A DNA stretch of 64,000 bases, taken from the NCBI RefSeq assembly GCF_037201965.1, contig NZ_CP147518.1:4457001-4521000 (forward strand), in the 5' to 3' direction. This DNA is from Spirosoma sp. SC4-14 (GTDB taxonomy: Bacteria > Bacteroidota > Bacteroidia > Cytophagales > Spirosomataceae). Positions 9,555 to 19,120 of the stretch are shown here, in pieces. Positions within the stretch are counted from its first letter, which is position 1. Every line of letters begins with the position of its first letter. Both the position numbers and the translations under genes were made by a program. The notes below the pieces were generated by a model that saw only the letters and a list, made by a program, of their open reading frames with translations, had not been told where the DNA came from and made no database searches.

Positions 9555-9932
9555 AATAACAGTTATATGGGTTACAACCCTCTATATATCGCCCAACAGG
9601 CACTTAGTTTCTATAACCCACTGATGTTGGTCGCTGTTTGGGTATAGTTGCCGAAGGCAGGTAATTTTTATTGACCCATCGAAACACTAAACATGATTTC
9701 AGTCTTCTACAAAACGAGCCAGGCTGAAATCGTGCCGGGCCAGTTCGCGGGCATTATTGCCCTACGCCCCGTCGACCGTTGTTAATCGTGCTTAGCCCGG
9801 TATCTAAAAAAACGAGGAGGTTATGGCGAGAAGAAACTTGACGAGAGGACGATCTGGTAAAACAATCTGCTTGTTAATACATTATTAGGTAGGGAAAGCA
9901 ATAGTATCCTTTCATTCTTTCGCTGCAGTGTT
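9555..9932. other. intergenic region without a convincing gene
   Basis: This gap separates two divergent genes and should contain both promoters. Two very short ORFs lie inside (30 codons at 9693-9785 and 21 codons at 9823-9888). The second follows a GAGGAGG Shine-Dalgarno-like sequence, unusual for this phylum, but neither peptide is recognisable. Confidence 0.4.
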
Positions 9933-10547
9933 ATGGCCTCAAAAAATGAAGATTTACACGGAAATGCGCCCGATTCATCGCCGGTGGCATTGCTGATTAT
10001 CGATATGATTAACGACCTGGAGTTTCCGGGTGGCGAGCAACTGCTTGAACCAGCCATAACAGCCGCTCATAATATTGCCCGTCTGAAAAAACAGGCCAAA
10101 GCCCTGAAAATTCCGGTTATTTATACAAACGACAATTTTGGCCGATGGCGATCCGATCTGAATGAACTGATCGACCATTGTTTGAACGATGGTGTTCGGG
10201 GGCAGCCCCTGGCCGAACTGCTCCGCCCGGAGCCGGATGATTATGTGGTTCTTAAACCTAAACATTCGGTGTTCTATGCTACCACACTAGACGCACTTCT
10301 GACCTACCTCCAGGTTGGGCAACTCATCATTACGGGTATCAGTGCCGATGTGTGCGTGCAGTTTTCGGCCAACGACGCCTATATGCGCGACTACGACCTG
10401 TATGTGCCCGCCAACTGCGTGGCCAGCGACTCAGAAGAACATACCCAACTCGCTATCGACTATATGCAGCGTGTATTGGATGCTAACATAACGGTTGCCG
10501 AAAAGCTCAATCTTAGCTGCCTGCTAAAACAATCGGCCACAATTTAA
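9933..10547 (+). CDS. isochorismatase-family cysteine hydrolase
   Basis: The 204-residue product has the complete fold of the isochorismatase/nicotinamidase-like hydrolases. LLIIDMINDL near residue 30 holds the catalytic Asp, VVLKPKHSVFY near 110 the Lys, and ITGISADVCVQFSAND near 135-150 the nucleophilic Cys. These enzymes hydrolyse amides or vinyl ethers such as nicotinamide, ureidoacrylate or isochorismate; the substrate here cannot be read from sequence. It lacks a signal peptide and is cytoplasmic. The ATG at 9933 precedes the first conserved strand by about 20 residues, a normal distance. No functional link to the next gene is apparent. Confidence 0.88.
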   Translation: MASKNEDLHGNAPDSSPVALLIIDMINDLEFPGGEQLLEPAITAAHNIARLKKQAKALKIPVIYTNDNFGRWRSDLNELIDHCLNDGVRGQPLAELLRPEPDDYVVLKPKHSVFYATTLDALLTYLQVGQLIITGISADVCVQFSANDAYMRDYDLYVPANCVASDSEEHTQLAIDYMQRVLDANITVAEKLNLSCLLKQSATI

Positions 10548-10752
10548 AAACCAAATCAGCCACACACCCGCTATAAGACACTCCCGGCCAGAGAGTCATT
10601 CCGTCTCTTAAGGCCAAATCGCTGGTCAATAAACGATGGCATTTGTGGGTCAATGGTTTGTTTTGGCAACAACCCGCCGTTGTTTGAGTTATTTGAGTAA
10701 CCCTAACCAACAAACTATAAGTCGATTAGGGCCACACAAACTCACGAACGTT

Positions 10753-11718
10753 ATGAAGACTAAGACCGAAAAACTTTCTTTCTCCAACATATGGGTTATC
10801 CTGAAAGACTCCTTCAATGGCTTTCAGAATGACCGCTGCCTCAAACTAAGCGCAGCGTTGGCCTACTACACGGTTTTTTCGCTGGCTCCATTATTGGTGC
10901 TGGTTATCTCGCTTATTAGTATTTTTCTGGGGCAGGAGGCCATTCAGGGACAGATTTTCTCACAGATCAACGGCCTGGTCGGCAACGAAGCAGCCCAGCA
11001 GATTCAGGACATGATCAAAAATGTGCAGTTGTCGGGCAAAACCAACATCGCCCTGATCATTGGCATCGGTACATTATTGGTTGGAGCTACCACTATTTTC
11101 GTCGAAATTCAGGATTCGGTCAATATAATCTGGCGCGTAAAAGCAAAACCCAAACGGGGCTGGCTTAAGGTGATAAAAGATCGGCTGATTTCCTCTTCCC
11201 TGATTGTCAGCCTTGGTTTTCTGTTACTGGTGTCGCTGATTGTCAATGGCATTGTGCTGGCCCTCAGCGATTTTCTGGCCCGCTACATTCCCAGCCTGGG
11301 CGTGGTTATTATCAGCGGATTTAATTTTGCTCTCAGTACGGGTGTGGTTGCGGTTTTGTTCGGGGTTATTTTCAAAGTACTACCCGACGCTAAAATTGCC
11401 TGGAAAGACGTTCGCTGGGGCGCTTTTTTTACGGCATTACTTTTCATGCTGGGCCGGTATCTGATTGGCCTCTACATCGAAACAACCAGCACCAGTTCAA
11501 CCTACGGAGCCGCCGGATCGCTGATCGTTATTCTGATTTGGATCTATTATACAGCCGCTATTCTCTACTTCGGTGCCGAATTTACGCAGGCTTATGCCAA
11601 CCATCTGGGCGTTCGCATCCAACCGGCCGACTATGCCGTATATGTCGAACAAACAGAACGCGAACGTAATGTTGCGGCCATTCCAACCGAGCAGAAAGTA
11701 GCACAGACGTCTCACTAA
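10753..11718 (+). CDS. YihY/BrkB family inner-membrane protein
   Basis: The product is 321 residues from the ATG at 10753; the longer open frame upstream has no membrane-protein character and was not used. It carries the family hallmark near the N-terminus (DRCLKLSAALAYYTVFSLAPLL) and about six membrane-spanning segments, then ends in a polar cytoplasmic tail. YihY/BrkB proteins are polytopic inner-membrane proteins once annotated as ribonuclease BN and of uncertain function. The GAAGSLIVILIWIYYTAAILYFGAEF segment near the C-terminus is also characteristic. A long hairpin follows the stop. Confidence 0.9.
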   Translation: MKTKTEKLSFSNIWVILKDSFNGFQNDRCLKLSAALAYYTVFSLAPLLVLVISLISIFLGQEAIQGQIFSQINGLVGNEAAQQIQDMIKNVQLSGKTNIALIIGIGTLLVGATTIFVEIQDSVNIIWRVKAKPKRGWLKVIKDRLISSSLIVSLGFLLLVSLIVNGIVLALSDFLARYIPSLGVVIISGFNFALSTGVVAVLFGVIFKVLPDAKIAWKDVRWGAFFTALLFMLGRYLIGLYIETTSTSSTYGAAGSLIVILIWIYYTAAILYFGAEFTQAYANHLGVRIQPADYAVYVEQTERERNVAAIPTEQKVAQTSH

Positions 11719-11728
11719 AACAAGCTGT

Positions 11729-11800
11729 TAGGGTAGGGAGCAGGCATTTACCGATAACAAAATCAAATGCTTTATCGGTAAATGCCTGCTCCCTGCCCTA
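11729..11800. terminator. very long hairpin after the YihY gene
   Basis: Arms at 11729-11756 and 11773-11800 pair over 28 bp with a single G-T mismatch around a 16-base loop, and TTTTCG follows. It is much longer than a normal terminator, but it lies 10 bp past the stop codon and could work as one. Confidence 0.7.
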
Positions 11801-11803
11801 TTT

Positions 11804-11850
11804 TCGTCCGCAACTAGCCGTCCACAACTAGCCGTCCACAACTCACAACT
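11804..11850. repeat. 7-bp-period intergenic repeat
   Basis: The words ccgtccg, caactag, ccgtcca, caactag, ccgtcca, caactca and caactta follow each other with a strict 7-bp period. This belongs to the heptamer-periodic family seen in many other gaps of this window, here without its own second arm. Confidence 0.7.
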
Positions 11851-11981
11851 TAGTTAGCGTGCACACGCTATCCCTGATGCAGCGTTCAGCAATTTTTTAA
11901 GACAGAATGAAGCTTTTTTGCGTTGAAATTGTTGCCTAAAATACAACGCGTCCTGCCGACACATTAAGATTACCTGTTTTC

Positions 11982-12575
11982 ATGTCCGTTTCTCCTAGTC
12001 TTCTTCCCGACGACGACCACCAGTTGTGGCAGCAATTTCGGGAGGGCGATACCGTAGCGCTGGGCCTGCTGGCCAAAAAATATTACCAAACGCTGTTTCG
12101 CTACGCCACAAAGTTCACCAAGGATACAACCCTCATTGAAGACGCTATTCAGGATATTTTTCTGAATCTGTGGGAACACCGCACTCATCTCAACGACACC
12201 TTTTTCGTTAAGTTTTATTTACTCAAAACCCTGCGGCATCATTTTATTAAACAGCATCAGAAACCCCTGCCCATCAGCGAACGTCTGACTAGCTGGTTCG
12301 ATGTCAGCGACGATAACGGAGCCGAAAGCCGGATCATCGATGAAGAAAGCTGGCAGCTTACCCGGCAACAGTTAACAACTCGCATGGCCGACCTCTCCAA
12401 ACGGCAGCAGGAAGCCCTCTACCTTCGGTATTACGAAAACCTGACCTACGAACAGATTGCACAGACGATGGGCATCAACTCCCAATCGGTTGCCAACCTG
12501 CTTCAGAACTCGCTCAAACGCCTGCGCGACCACTGGACATACTTTCTGCTTCTTTATTATTCGCTGTTTTTGTGA
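11982..12575 (+). CDS. ECF RNA polymerase sigma-70 factor
   Basis: This 197-residue protein has sigma region 2 (DAIQDIFLNLWEH near residue 50) and region 4 with the helix-turn-helix (LTYEQIAQTMGINSQSVANL near 155-175). That is the length and order of Bacteroidota extracytoplasmic-function sigma factors. The C-terminus ends in a hydrophobic tail (WTYFLLLYYSLFL). It is followed after 100 bp by a FecR gene and then an STN-type SusC. The arrangement is the FecIRA-like trans-envelope cascade: substrate at the outer-membrane transporter signals through FecR to free this sigma factor, which then transcribes the downstream susCD operon. Confidence 0.94.
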   Translation: MSVSPSLLPDDDHQLWQQFREGDTVALGLLAKKYYQTLFRYATKFTKDTTLIEDAIQDIFLNLWEHRTHLNDTFFVKFYLLKTLRHHFIKQHQKPLPISERLTSWFDVSDDNGAESRIIDEESWQLTRQQLTTRMADLSKRQQEALYLRYYENLTYEQIAQTMGINSQSVANLLQNSLKRLRDHWTYFLLLYYSLFL

Positions 12576-12674
12576 GTGTTACGCGCCGAACAAAAATTTT
12601 TCTTAAAAAAATTAAGTATAAAGCCATTAAACCAGGATAATCCATTGTAACAGGGCTACTAACTGCCTTTTTCA

Positions 12675-13793
12675 ATGAAAGATTATCAATTCTTCGAGTT
12701 TGCCGATTTCCTGGAGGACGTATCCTTTCGACGCTGGGTCTATCACCCTCGCCCTCAGGATACGGAGTTCTGGAACCAGTGGCTGGCCGATCATCCCGAA
12801 AAGGAAGCAGCAGTTGGTCAGGCTCGTCAACAGCTTCTGACCATCAGGGGCAATCTGCCCACACTGTCGGAAGACTACATCGACCAGAAAGTGGCGCAGA
12901 TTATACAACAGGTACAGACACCAGACAATTCTGTTGAGAAATCCCTTCCAATTGTCCGGCGGTTTAGCCCAGTCTGGTATTCTGCGGCTGCATCCGTAGC
13001 GCTATTGCTGGGTACGTTCTGGATCTATCAGAACCAGCTCAAACCCAAACCTGCCGAAACAGTTTATACACAACTGATCCAATCGGCCATTGAACCCCTA
13101 CAGGAAATTGACAATACGAGCCATCTTCCCAAAAAGATTACCCTTGCCGATGGTAGTGTTGTTTTCCTCTACCAGAACAGTCGATTGAGCTATCCGAAAC
13201 AGTTTGACGGCAAAAGCCGCGAAGTTTACCTGACCGGGCAGGCGTTTTTTCAGGTTCATAAAGACCCGTCGAAGCCCTTTCTGGTCTATGCCAATGAACT
13301 GGTTACCAAAGTACTCGGCACCAGCTTTTTCGTGAAAGCCTATGAAAACGATCAGCATGTGCAGGTTACTGTCAGAACCGGAAAAGTATCGGTATTTGCC
13401 CAATCCGACAAACAGGCTAACACGCAGAAAACCAGCCGCGAACTGGGCGGCATGATTCTGACGCCCAATCAGCAGGCTACGCTGGTCCGGTCGGATAAAC
13501 GCCTGCTGCGAACGTTGGTCGCAAATCCTGTACGGATCGATAGCGACACCCAAAGCCTCACTAAATCCTTTATATTCAAACAAACGCCTATTGCCGAAGT
13601 AGTTGCGGCATTAGAGCGCGCCTACGGAGTCGACATAGTCTTCGATGAAGCCCTCATGGCTCATTGTACCCTTACCGCCCGACTAGACGATGAATCGCTG
13701 TTTAAAAAGCTCGACTGGATATGCGCCGGTACTGAATCCAGCTACGAAGTTGTAGACGGCCAGATCATCATCAGCAGCCGGGGGTGTGAGTAA
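12675..13793 (+). CDS. FecR-family anti-sigma regulator
   Basis: The product is 372 residues. The N-terminal cytoplasmic part (about 1-95) should bind the sigma factor. One transmembrane helix lies near residues 100-118 (VWYSAAASVALLLGTFWIYQ). The periplasmic FecR domain follows (ITLADGSVVFLYQNSRLSYP; REVYLTGQAFFQVHKDPSKP), and the last 80 residues are a DUF4974-type STN-like domain (KQTPIAEVVAALERAYGVDI). This is the standard Bacteroidota FecR layout. It is paired with the upstream sigma gene and precedes a SusC carrying the matching STN domain. Control is expected to be autogenous through that cascade. Confidence 0.94.
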   Translation: MKDYQFFEFADFLEDVSFRRWVYHPRPQDTEFWNQWLADHPEKEAAVGQARQQLLTIRGNLPTLSEDYIDQKVAQIIQQVQTPDNSVEKSLPIVRRFSPVWYSAAASVALLLGTFWIYQNQLKPKPAETVYTQLIQSAIEPLQEIDNTSHLPKKITLADGSVVFLYQNSRLSYPKQFDGKSREVYLTGQAFFQVHKDPSKPFLVYANELVTKVLGTSFFVKAYENDQHVQVTVRTGKVSVFAQSDKQANTQKTSRELGGMILTPNQQATLVRSDKRLLRTLVANPVRIDSDTQSLTKSFIFKQTPIAEVVAALERAYGVDIVFDEALMAHCTLTARLDDESLFKKLDWICAGTESSYEVVDGQIIISSRGCE

Positions 13794-13800
13794 GTATTCG

Positions 13801-13888
13801 GTTTACGGCTTGTGGTGGCTTTGCACAAGAAAGGCCTATACTCATAAGCAGAGCAACCATAAACCGTAAACCACAAACCGTAAACCAG
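13801..13888. repeat. 7-bp-period intergenic palindrome (fecR-susC gap)
   Basis: The left part reads ggtttacggcttgtggtggc and the right part consists of 7-bp words (aaccat, aaaccgt, aaaccac, aaaccgt, aaaccag). The two parts are imperfectly complementary around an approximately 23-base loop ending in ctcataagca. The loop and stem base resemble the elements at 19031 and 40604. Confidence 0.7.
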
Positions 13889-14055
13889 ATTTCGTCTATG
13901 ACATAAAGCATCCAGAACGATACAAAAAAGTCGCCGGTGCGCCAACACCGACGACTCAAACAGATTCCGTACGATGTCGCCAAACATCGGCCTCCGGGAG
14001 GCTAACGGAGCTTTTTTGCCAATTCCCCAAGAATCAACAATAAGCGTCAAAAATT

Positions 14056-17000
14056 ATGAAAAACAAACGACAGTTGCGTGAGCAAGTCTTAAAAATCATG
14101 CAAATTAGTCTACTACAGTTTGTTCTGGCCATCGTGTTTGCTGGTGTTTCGCTGGCCCACGACAGCAACGGTCAGGAACTTCTCGACAGACGGATTAATC
14201 TTACCTGCACCAACCAGACGGTTGAACGTGTGCTGGAACAAATTGAAAAAACGGCCCAGGTTCGTTTTCTATATAGTTCAGAACTGATCCGTGCCGATCG
14301 TCGGGTTAGCTTTTCGATCCACAACCAGCCCTTGTCGATGGTACTCGATAATCTGTTGAAGCCACTTCAGATCAATTACGAAGTAGCCAGTCAGCAGATT
14401 ATTCTAAAACGGGCTACACCCGCCAGTTCGGAAGCAAAAAGCCCAAACGTCGAACGGGCCGCCCTCACCGTATCCGGCAAGGTAACCAGTGATGCGGGAG
14501 AAGCGCTGCCCGGCGTAAGCGTTGTGATTAAAGGCACCACAACAGGCACGGTAACGGATGTGAACGGTAACTTTACGTTGAACGTCCCAACCGATAATAC
14601 CACACTGGTTTTTAGCTTTGTAGGCTTTCAGACCCAGGAAGTTCCTGTAAATGGCCGGTCGACGTTAACCATAACCCTGGCAACGGATGTACAGGCACTC
14701 TCGGAGGTCGTTGTAGTCGGTTATGGTACACAGCGTCGGCAGGAGTTAACGACAGCCGTTACGTCGGTGGGTAGCAAAGCCATCGAACGCCAGCCCGTTG
14801 CGGGTTTCGATCAGGCACTCCAGGGCCAGGCGCCGGGTATCCAGGTTACGTCGCCTACCGGTGCCCCAGGTGCCGGAATCAACGTTCGGATTCGGGGTAA
14901 CAACTCGGTCAGCCTCACCAACTCCCCCCTGTATGTGATCGACGGTGTGCCCGTTCTGCCTACCTACGACCGTGAATTAGGCGTTGGTAATCAGCGTCCT
15001 AATCCGCTAAATACGCTAAACCCAAGCGATATTGAATCGATCGACGTTCTCAAAGACGGAGCCGCTGCTGCTATTTACGGGTTGCGGGCTTCCAACGGCG
15101 TTGTGGTGATTACAACCAAACGCGGTAAAACCGGCAAAGCTCAGGTTAATTTCAGTGCATATTATGGCGTTCAGCAATTGCGCAAAAAAATTCCGCTGCT
15201 AAACTCCCGCCAGTTTGCCGAATATTATAACGATGCGCAGCTTGCGGCAGGCAACCAGCCCGCCTTTACGAACCTCGACTCGTTGCCCTACAACACCGAC
15301 TGGCAGGATGCCATTTATCGGCAGGCTGCAATTCATAACTACCAGATCAGCCTGAGTGGTGGTACCGACAAAACTAAATACTATGTGTCGGGTGGCTACT
15401 TCAAGCAGGACGGTATTTCACTGAACTCGGGCTTCGATCGCTACAGTTTCAAACTGAATCTGGATCAGCAAATGAGCACCCGTTTCCGGCTGGGAGCCAG
15501 CCTGAACATGAGCCGTACGAATACCAACGGTAGTGTTCGTTCTGAGCTGGGTGCGGGCAACTCGGGAACAGTGCTGGGCGCACTGGCTCAGATTCCGACC
15601 ATTCCGATCCGAAATGCCGATGGCACATATAGCATCAACCCATTCCAGCAGTTCGACAACCCGGTAGGGAACCTGCTCGAAACCCACAACAATGCTGTCA
15701 TTTATCAGATGATTGGCAATGCCTATGGAGAGCTTGACATTCTGAAAAACCTGACCTTCAAGAGTTCGCTGGGTCTGGATTTCCGGTCGCAGCTCGAAAA
15801 CGAGTTCATCTCGCGCAACTATCCGGGAATGCAGAATGCCAGCCCGTCGACTCGTGGCAGTGCCCGCACAGGTACGAACCAGCAAGTGGTCTGGCTGTGG
15901 GAAAATACCTTTACCTACGACCCAACTATTGGCGACAAACATAACCTGACGTTGCTGGCGGGTCAGTCGGTACAAGCCTCCGACCGATTCACGTCGGGCG
16001 CTTCCGTAACGGGTTTCCCATCGAATGCCGTACCTTATCTGTCGGCCGGTACGCAGTTTACACGTCCATCGAGCTATCAGGATCAGTGGGGTTTGTTCAG
16101 TTTATTTGCCCGGGCTATTTATAACTACGACGAACGCTATCTGGCTACGCTGAGCTTACGGGCCGACGGATCGAGCCGGTTTGCACCGGGTAATCGCTTT
16201 GGCTATTTCCCAGCGGTATCGTTGGGCTGGCGAGTATCCAGAGAACCCTTTTTCCCACAAAATGCCGCCATCAACGACCTGAAAGTACGGGCCAGCTTTG
16301 GCGCCAACGGGAATCAGGAAATTGGCGCCTACGATCGGTTCAGCACCTATAGCTCGGGGTATAACTATGCCAGTGCCAGCGGCATTTCGGGCGGTATTGC
16401 TCCCAGCCGAATCGGCAATAACCAGTTGAGTTGGGAAACCACTTACCAATACAATGCGGGTATCGATGCGGGTTTCTTCAAAGATCGGCTGACGGTTACG
16501 CTCGATGCCTATCTGAAACAGACCAAAAACCTGCTCACCAGCGTACCGCTCCCCTACAACGCCGGAGCGCAGACACCACAAACCGTTCAGAATATTGGTA
16601 CTGTTCAGAACAAAGGATTCGAAATTGGTCTGAACAGCACCAACATCCAGAGCGAAGGCAATGGCCTTACGTGGTCGAGCAATCTCAACTTTTCGCTGAA
16701 CCGCAACAAAGTGGTCGACATCGGTACGCTTCGGAACGATCAGGGACAGGAAGTTGACCGAACCATCATTGGCAGCTATACTATTACGCAGAAAGGGGCC
16801 CCGCTGGGCGCGTTCTATGGCTATGTTGTTCAGGGTATTTTCCAGACTGCCGACGAAATTGCCAGTGCCGCCACTCAGCCGGGGCAGCCAAAGCCAGGCG
16901 ACATTCGTTTTAAAGACCTCAACGGCGACGGCAAAATCGACGCCAGCGACCGGACCATTATCGGCAATCCGAATCCGAAGTTCATTGCTGGTTTTACGAA

Positions 17001-17475
17001 CAACTTCTCCTACAAAGGATTCGAACTGAGTTTATTCTTCCAGGGAAGTTTCGGCAACGACATCTATAACCAGAACCGGGTAACGATCGAGGGCATGTCG
17101 GACCCTCTCAATCAGACAACGGCAGTGCTGAACCGCTGGACGCCGACCAATACAAATACTAACATGCCCCGCGCCGTTCGGTATGACCCCAACCAGAACA
17201 ACCGGTTCTCGACTCGTTTTGTGGAAGATGGCACCTACGTTCGTCTGAAAAACCTGACCGTTGCCTATAACCTGCCGGGCAAGTTCCTGCAAAAGGCTAA
17301 AATCAGCGGTATCCGGGTGTATGTGACGGGTCAGAACCTGCTCACCTTCACCAACTACAGCGGTTACGACCCCGAAGTAAGCGCCGATCCATTCTCGTCG
17401 GTCGGCTTTGGCCGAGACTATGGCGTATATCCACAGGCGCGCACCTACACGGCTGGTCTTAATGTCACATTTTAA
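14056..17475 (+). CDS. SusC-like TonB-dependent outer-membrane transporter with STN signalling domain
   Basis: The product is 1139 residues. A signal peptide is followed by an STN domain (about 50-115; NQTVERVLEQIEKTAQVRFL), a carboxypeptidase-regulatory-like domain (VSGKVTSDAGEALPGVSVVI), a TonB box and plug (ALSEVVVVGYGTQRR; NSPLYVIDGVPV; SIDVLKDGAAAAIYG) and a 22-strand barrel ending in an aromatic residue (AGLNVTF). It imports glycans captured by the SusD partner encoded next. The STN domain is the part that talks to FecR, so this transporter is also the sensor of the cascade. Length and domain order are usual for the family. Confidence 0.96.
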   Translation: MKNKRQLREQVLKIMQISLLQFVLAIVFAGVSLAHDSNGQELLDRRINLTCTNQTVERVLEQIEKTAQVRFLYSSELIRADRRVSFSIHNQPLSMVLDNLLKPLQINYEVASQQIILKRATPASSEAKSPNVERAALTVSGKVTSDAGEALPGVSVVIKGTTTGTVTDVNGNFTLNVPTDNTTLVFSFVGFQTQEVPVNGRSTLTITLATDVQALSEVVVVGYGTQRRQELTTAVTSVGSKAIERQPVAGFDQALQGQAPGIQVTSPTGAPGAGINVRIRGNNSVSLTNSPLYVIDGVPVLPTYDRELGVGNQRPNPLNTLNPSDIESIDVLKDGAAAAIYGLRASNGVVVITTKRGKTGKAQVNFSAYYGVQQLRKKIPLLNSRQFAEYYNDAQLAAGNQPAFTNLDSLPYNTDWQDAIYRQAAIHNYQISLSGGTDKTKYYVSGGYFKQDGISLNSGFDRYSFKLNLDQQMSTRFRLGASLNMSRTNTNGSVRSELGAGNSGTVLGALAQIPTIPIRNADGTYSINPFQQFDNPVGNLLETHNNAVIYQMIGNAYGELDILKNLTFKSSLGLDFRSQLENEFISRNYPGMQNASPSTRGSARTGTNQQVVWLWENTFTYDPTIGDKHNLTLLAGQSVQASDRFTSGASVTGFPSNAVPYLSAGTQFTRPSSYQDQWGLFSLFARAIYNYDERYLATLSLRADGSSRFAPGNRFGYFPAVSLGWRVSREPFFPQNAAINDLKVRASFGANGNQEIGAYDRFSTYSSGYNYASASGISGGIAPSRIGNNQLSWETTYQYNAGIDAGFFKDRLTVTLDAYLKQTKNLLTSVPLPYNAGAQTPQTVQNIGTVQNKGFEIGLNSTNIQSEGNGLTWSSNLNFSLNRNKVVDIGTLRNDQGQEVDRTIIGSYTITQKGAPLGAFYGYVVQGIFQTADEIASAATQPGQPKPGDIRFKDLNGDGKIDASDRTIIGNPNPKFIAGFTNNFSYKGFELSLFFQGSFGNDIYNQNRVTIEGMSDPLNQTTAVLNRWTPTNTNTNMPRAVRYDPNQNNRFSTRFVEDGTYVRLKNLTVAYNLPGKFLQKAKISGIRVYVTGQNLLTFTNYSGYDPEVSADPFSSVGFGRDYGVYPQARTYTAGLNVTF

Positions 17476-17480
17476 TAATT

Positions 17481-17559
17481 GAGTGATTGAATGATTGAAT
17501 TGTTGAATGAATGCTCCACAACAATTCAATCATTCAATCACTCAACAATTCAATCATTT
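17481..17559. repeat. 8-bp-period perfect palindrome between susC and susD
   Basis: Perfect 24-bp arms at 17481-17504 and 17520-17543 enclose a 15-base loop. Both arms are made of 8-bp words such as gaatgatt and caatcatt. A further partial copy reaches up to the susD start codon. The same words recur at 63473-63600. Confidence 0.9.
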
Positions 17560-19023
17560 ATGAAACGTCTTATCATATTTTGCATTCCTTTCCTGTTTTT
17601 GGCGAGTTGTAATGTGCTGGACAAACAACCGTTGCCAAGTATTACACCCGAAAACTTTTTTAAGACTGCCGACGATGCCGAAGCTGCACTAACAGCGGCC
17701 TACGATGCCCTGCAACAAACGGGCGTATACGGTCAGGACCTGAACGTAGTAGGCGAGATGCCATCCGACAACGTAACCAGTAGCAACGGCGACGTCAATG
17801 CAATGGAACGCCTGATCTGGACACCACTTACCAGTCAGATGAACAACACCTTTCAGCATGCCTATATTGGTATCAACCGGGCCAACGCTGTTTTGCAGTA
17901 TGTTCCAGCTATCCAGATGGATACAACGCGCCGGAATCAGATTCTGGGCGAAGCACATTTTCTGCGGGCACTGCATTATTTCAACCTGGTGCGGATGTAT
18001 GGTGGTGTACCGCTGCGACTCGAACCAACCGAATCGGGCGATGCGGGGGTGGTCTCGCTGGCAAAGGCAACAGCCGATCAGGTATATGCTCAGGTGATAA
18101 CCGATCTGCAACAGGCGGAGGCTCTTACGGCAAAAGGTTTTGGCAGCCAGGCGGCTAACCGAATCCGTATCATCAAAACAGCAGCCAATGCCCTACAGGC
18201 ACGAGTTTATCTGACCCGGCGCCAATGGAACGAAGCAACAATAGCGGCCAATAAAGTAATTACGAGTGGTTTGTACCAGCTATCGCCAAGTTTCAACGCG
18301 CTGTTTCCGCCCGACAATAATGCCGAATCGATTGTAGAAGTACAGTTTGCGGGTAATGCCGATGGGGGGTTCATTCTACCCGATTTGCTGCTGCCATCGC
18401 CCCCCGCTACCTATTCGTTTCCGAAATTCAATATTCCTACAGCCGAACTAATCCAGTATGCCGATACGCTGAACGACCTGCGCTGGAAATTTACGGGTGA
18501 AATAACGTCGGCAGGCCGCAACCATGCCAGCTTTGTGATGGGCACATCGAGCAATGCCAACGACAGTGGTCCGTTCGTTTATAAGTGGCGTAGCAATCCG
18601 AATGCCTTCAACAGCCCCGACAACTATTATGTATTGCGGCTGGCCGATGTGATGCTGATGTTTGCCGAAGCCTCGAACGAACAGAATGGCCCAAATCAGG
18701 ATGCGCTTACGCAACTGAACACCATTCGTACACGGGCGGGTTTACCAGCTCTCACGCTGGCCAATCTGGCCACCAAACAAGCCTTCCGCGATGAGGTAGA
18801 CCGCCAGCGTCGGCTGGAGCTGGCTTTTGAAGGAGAGCGCTGGTTCGACCTGCTTCGGTATGCCCGCCATACACAGGCCGATGCGGGAGCTACCCATAAG
18901 GTTACGGCGCTGGACATTATTGAGCAGATTCGCGGCAATCGGGATGTGAATTACCTGCTCTTCCCGATCCCACAAAGCGAAATCAACAACAATGCATTGA
19001 TTCAGCAGAATCCGGGGTATTAA
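17560..19023 (+). CDS. SusD-like surface glycan-binding lipoprotein
   Basis: The product is 487 residues from the ATG at 17560, which directly follows the palindrome; the open frame upstream of it is made of repeat sequence. The lipobox is FLASC. The N-terminal TPR-like SusD region (PENFFKTADDAEAALTAAYD) and the C-terminal SusD/RagB motifs (RRLELAFEGERWFDLLRYAR; LFPIPQSEIN; IQQNPGY) are all present. It caps the SusC barrel and delivers the glycan. It is cotranscribed with the upstream SusC and the downstream GH30 gene. Confidence 0.95.
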   Translation: MKRLIIFCIPFLFLASCNVLDKQPLPSITPENFFKTADDAEAALTAAYDALQQTGVYGQDLNVVGEMPSDNVTSSNGDVNAMERLIWTPLTSQMNNTFQHAYIGINRANAVLQYVPAIQMDTTRRNQILGEAHFLRALHYFNLVRMYGGVPLRLEPTESGDAGVVSLAKATADQVYAQVITDLQQAEALTAKGFGSQAANRIRIIKTAANALQARVYLTRRQWNEATIAANKVITSGLYQLSPSFNALFPPDNNAESIVEVQFAGNADGGFILPDLLLPSPPATYSFPKFNIPTAELIQYADTLNDLRWKFTGEITSAGRNHASFVMGTSSNANDSGPFVYKWRSNPNAFNSPDNYYVLRLADVMLMFAEASNEQNGPNQDALTQLNTIRTRAGLPALTLANLATKQAFRDEVDRQRRLELAFEGERWFDLLRYARHTQADAGATHKVTALDIIEQIRGNRDVNYLLFPIPQSEINNNALIQQNPGY

Positions 19024-19030
19024 TTTGTTC

Positions 19031-19108
19031 ATCGTTTATGGTTGCGCTGCTTATTTAGGTCCTGAACTGGCAGCGCAACCATAAACGATAAACCATAAAC
19101 TCTAAACC
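19031..19108. repeat. 7-bp-period palindrome (susD-GH30 gap)
   Basis: Perfect 20-bp arms (19031-19050 and 19070-19089; left arm atcgtttatggttgcgctgc) flank a 19-base loop. The right arm continues in 7-bp words (aaacgat, aaaccat, aaactct, aaaccac). The gcgctgc stem end is shared with the element at 40604. Confidence 0.9.
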
Positions 19109-19120
19109 ACCTACCGTTCT

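Noticed and set aside
9693..9888. Two tiny ORFs (30 and 21 codons), the second behind a GAGGAGG sequence
   Set aside because: Too short to judge, peptides unknown, and this phylum makes little use of Shine-Dalgarno sites.
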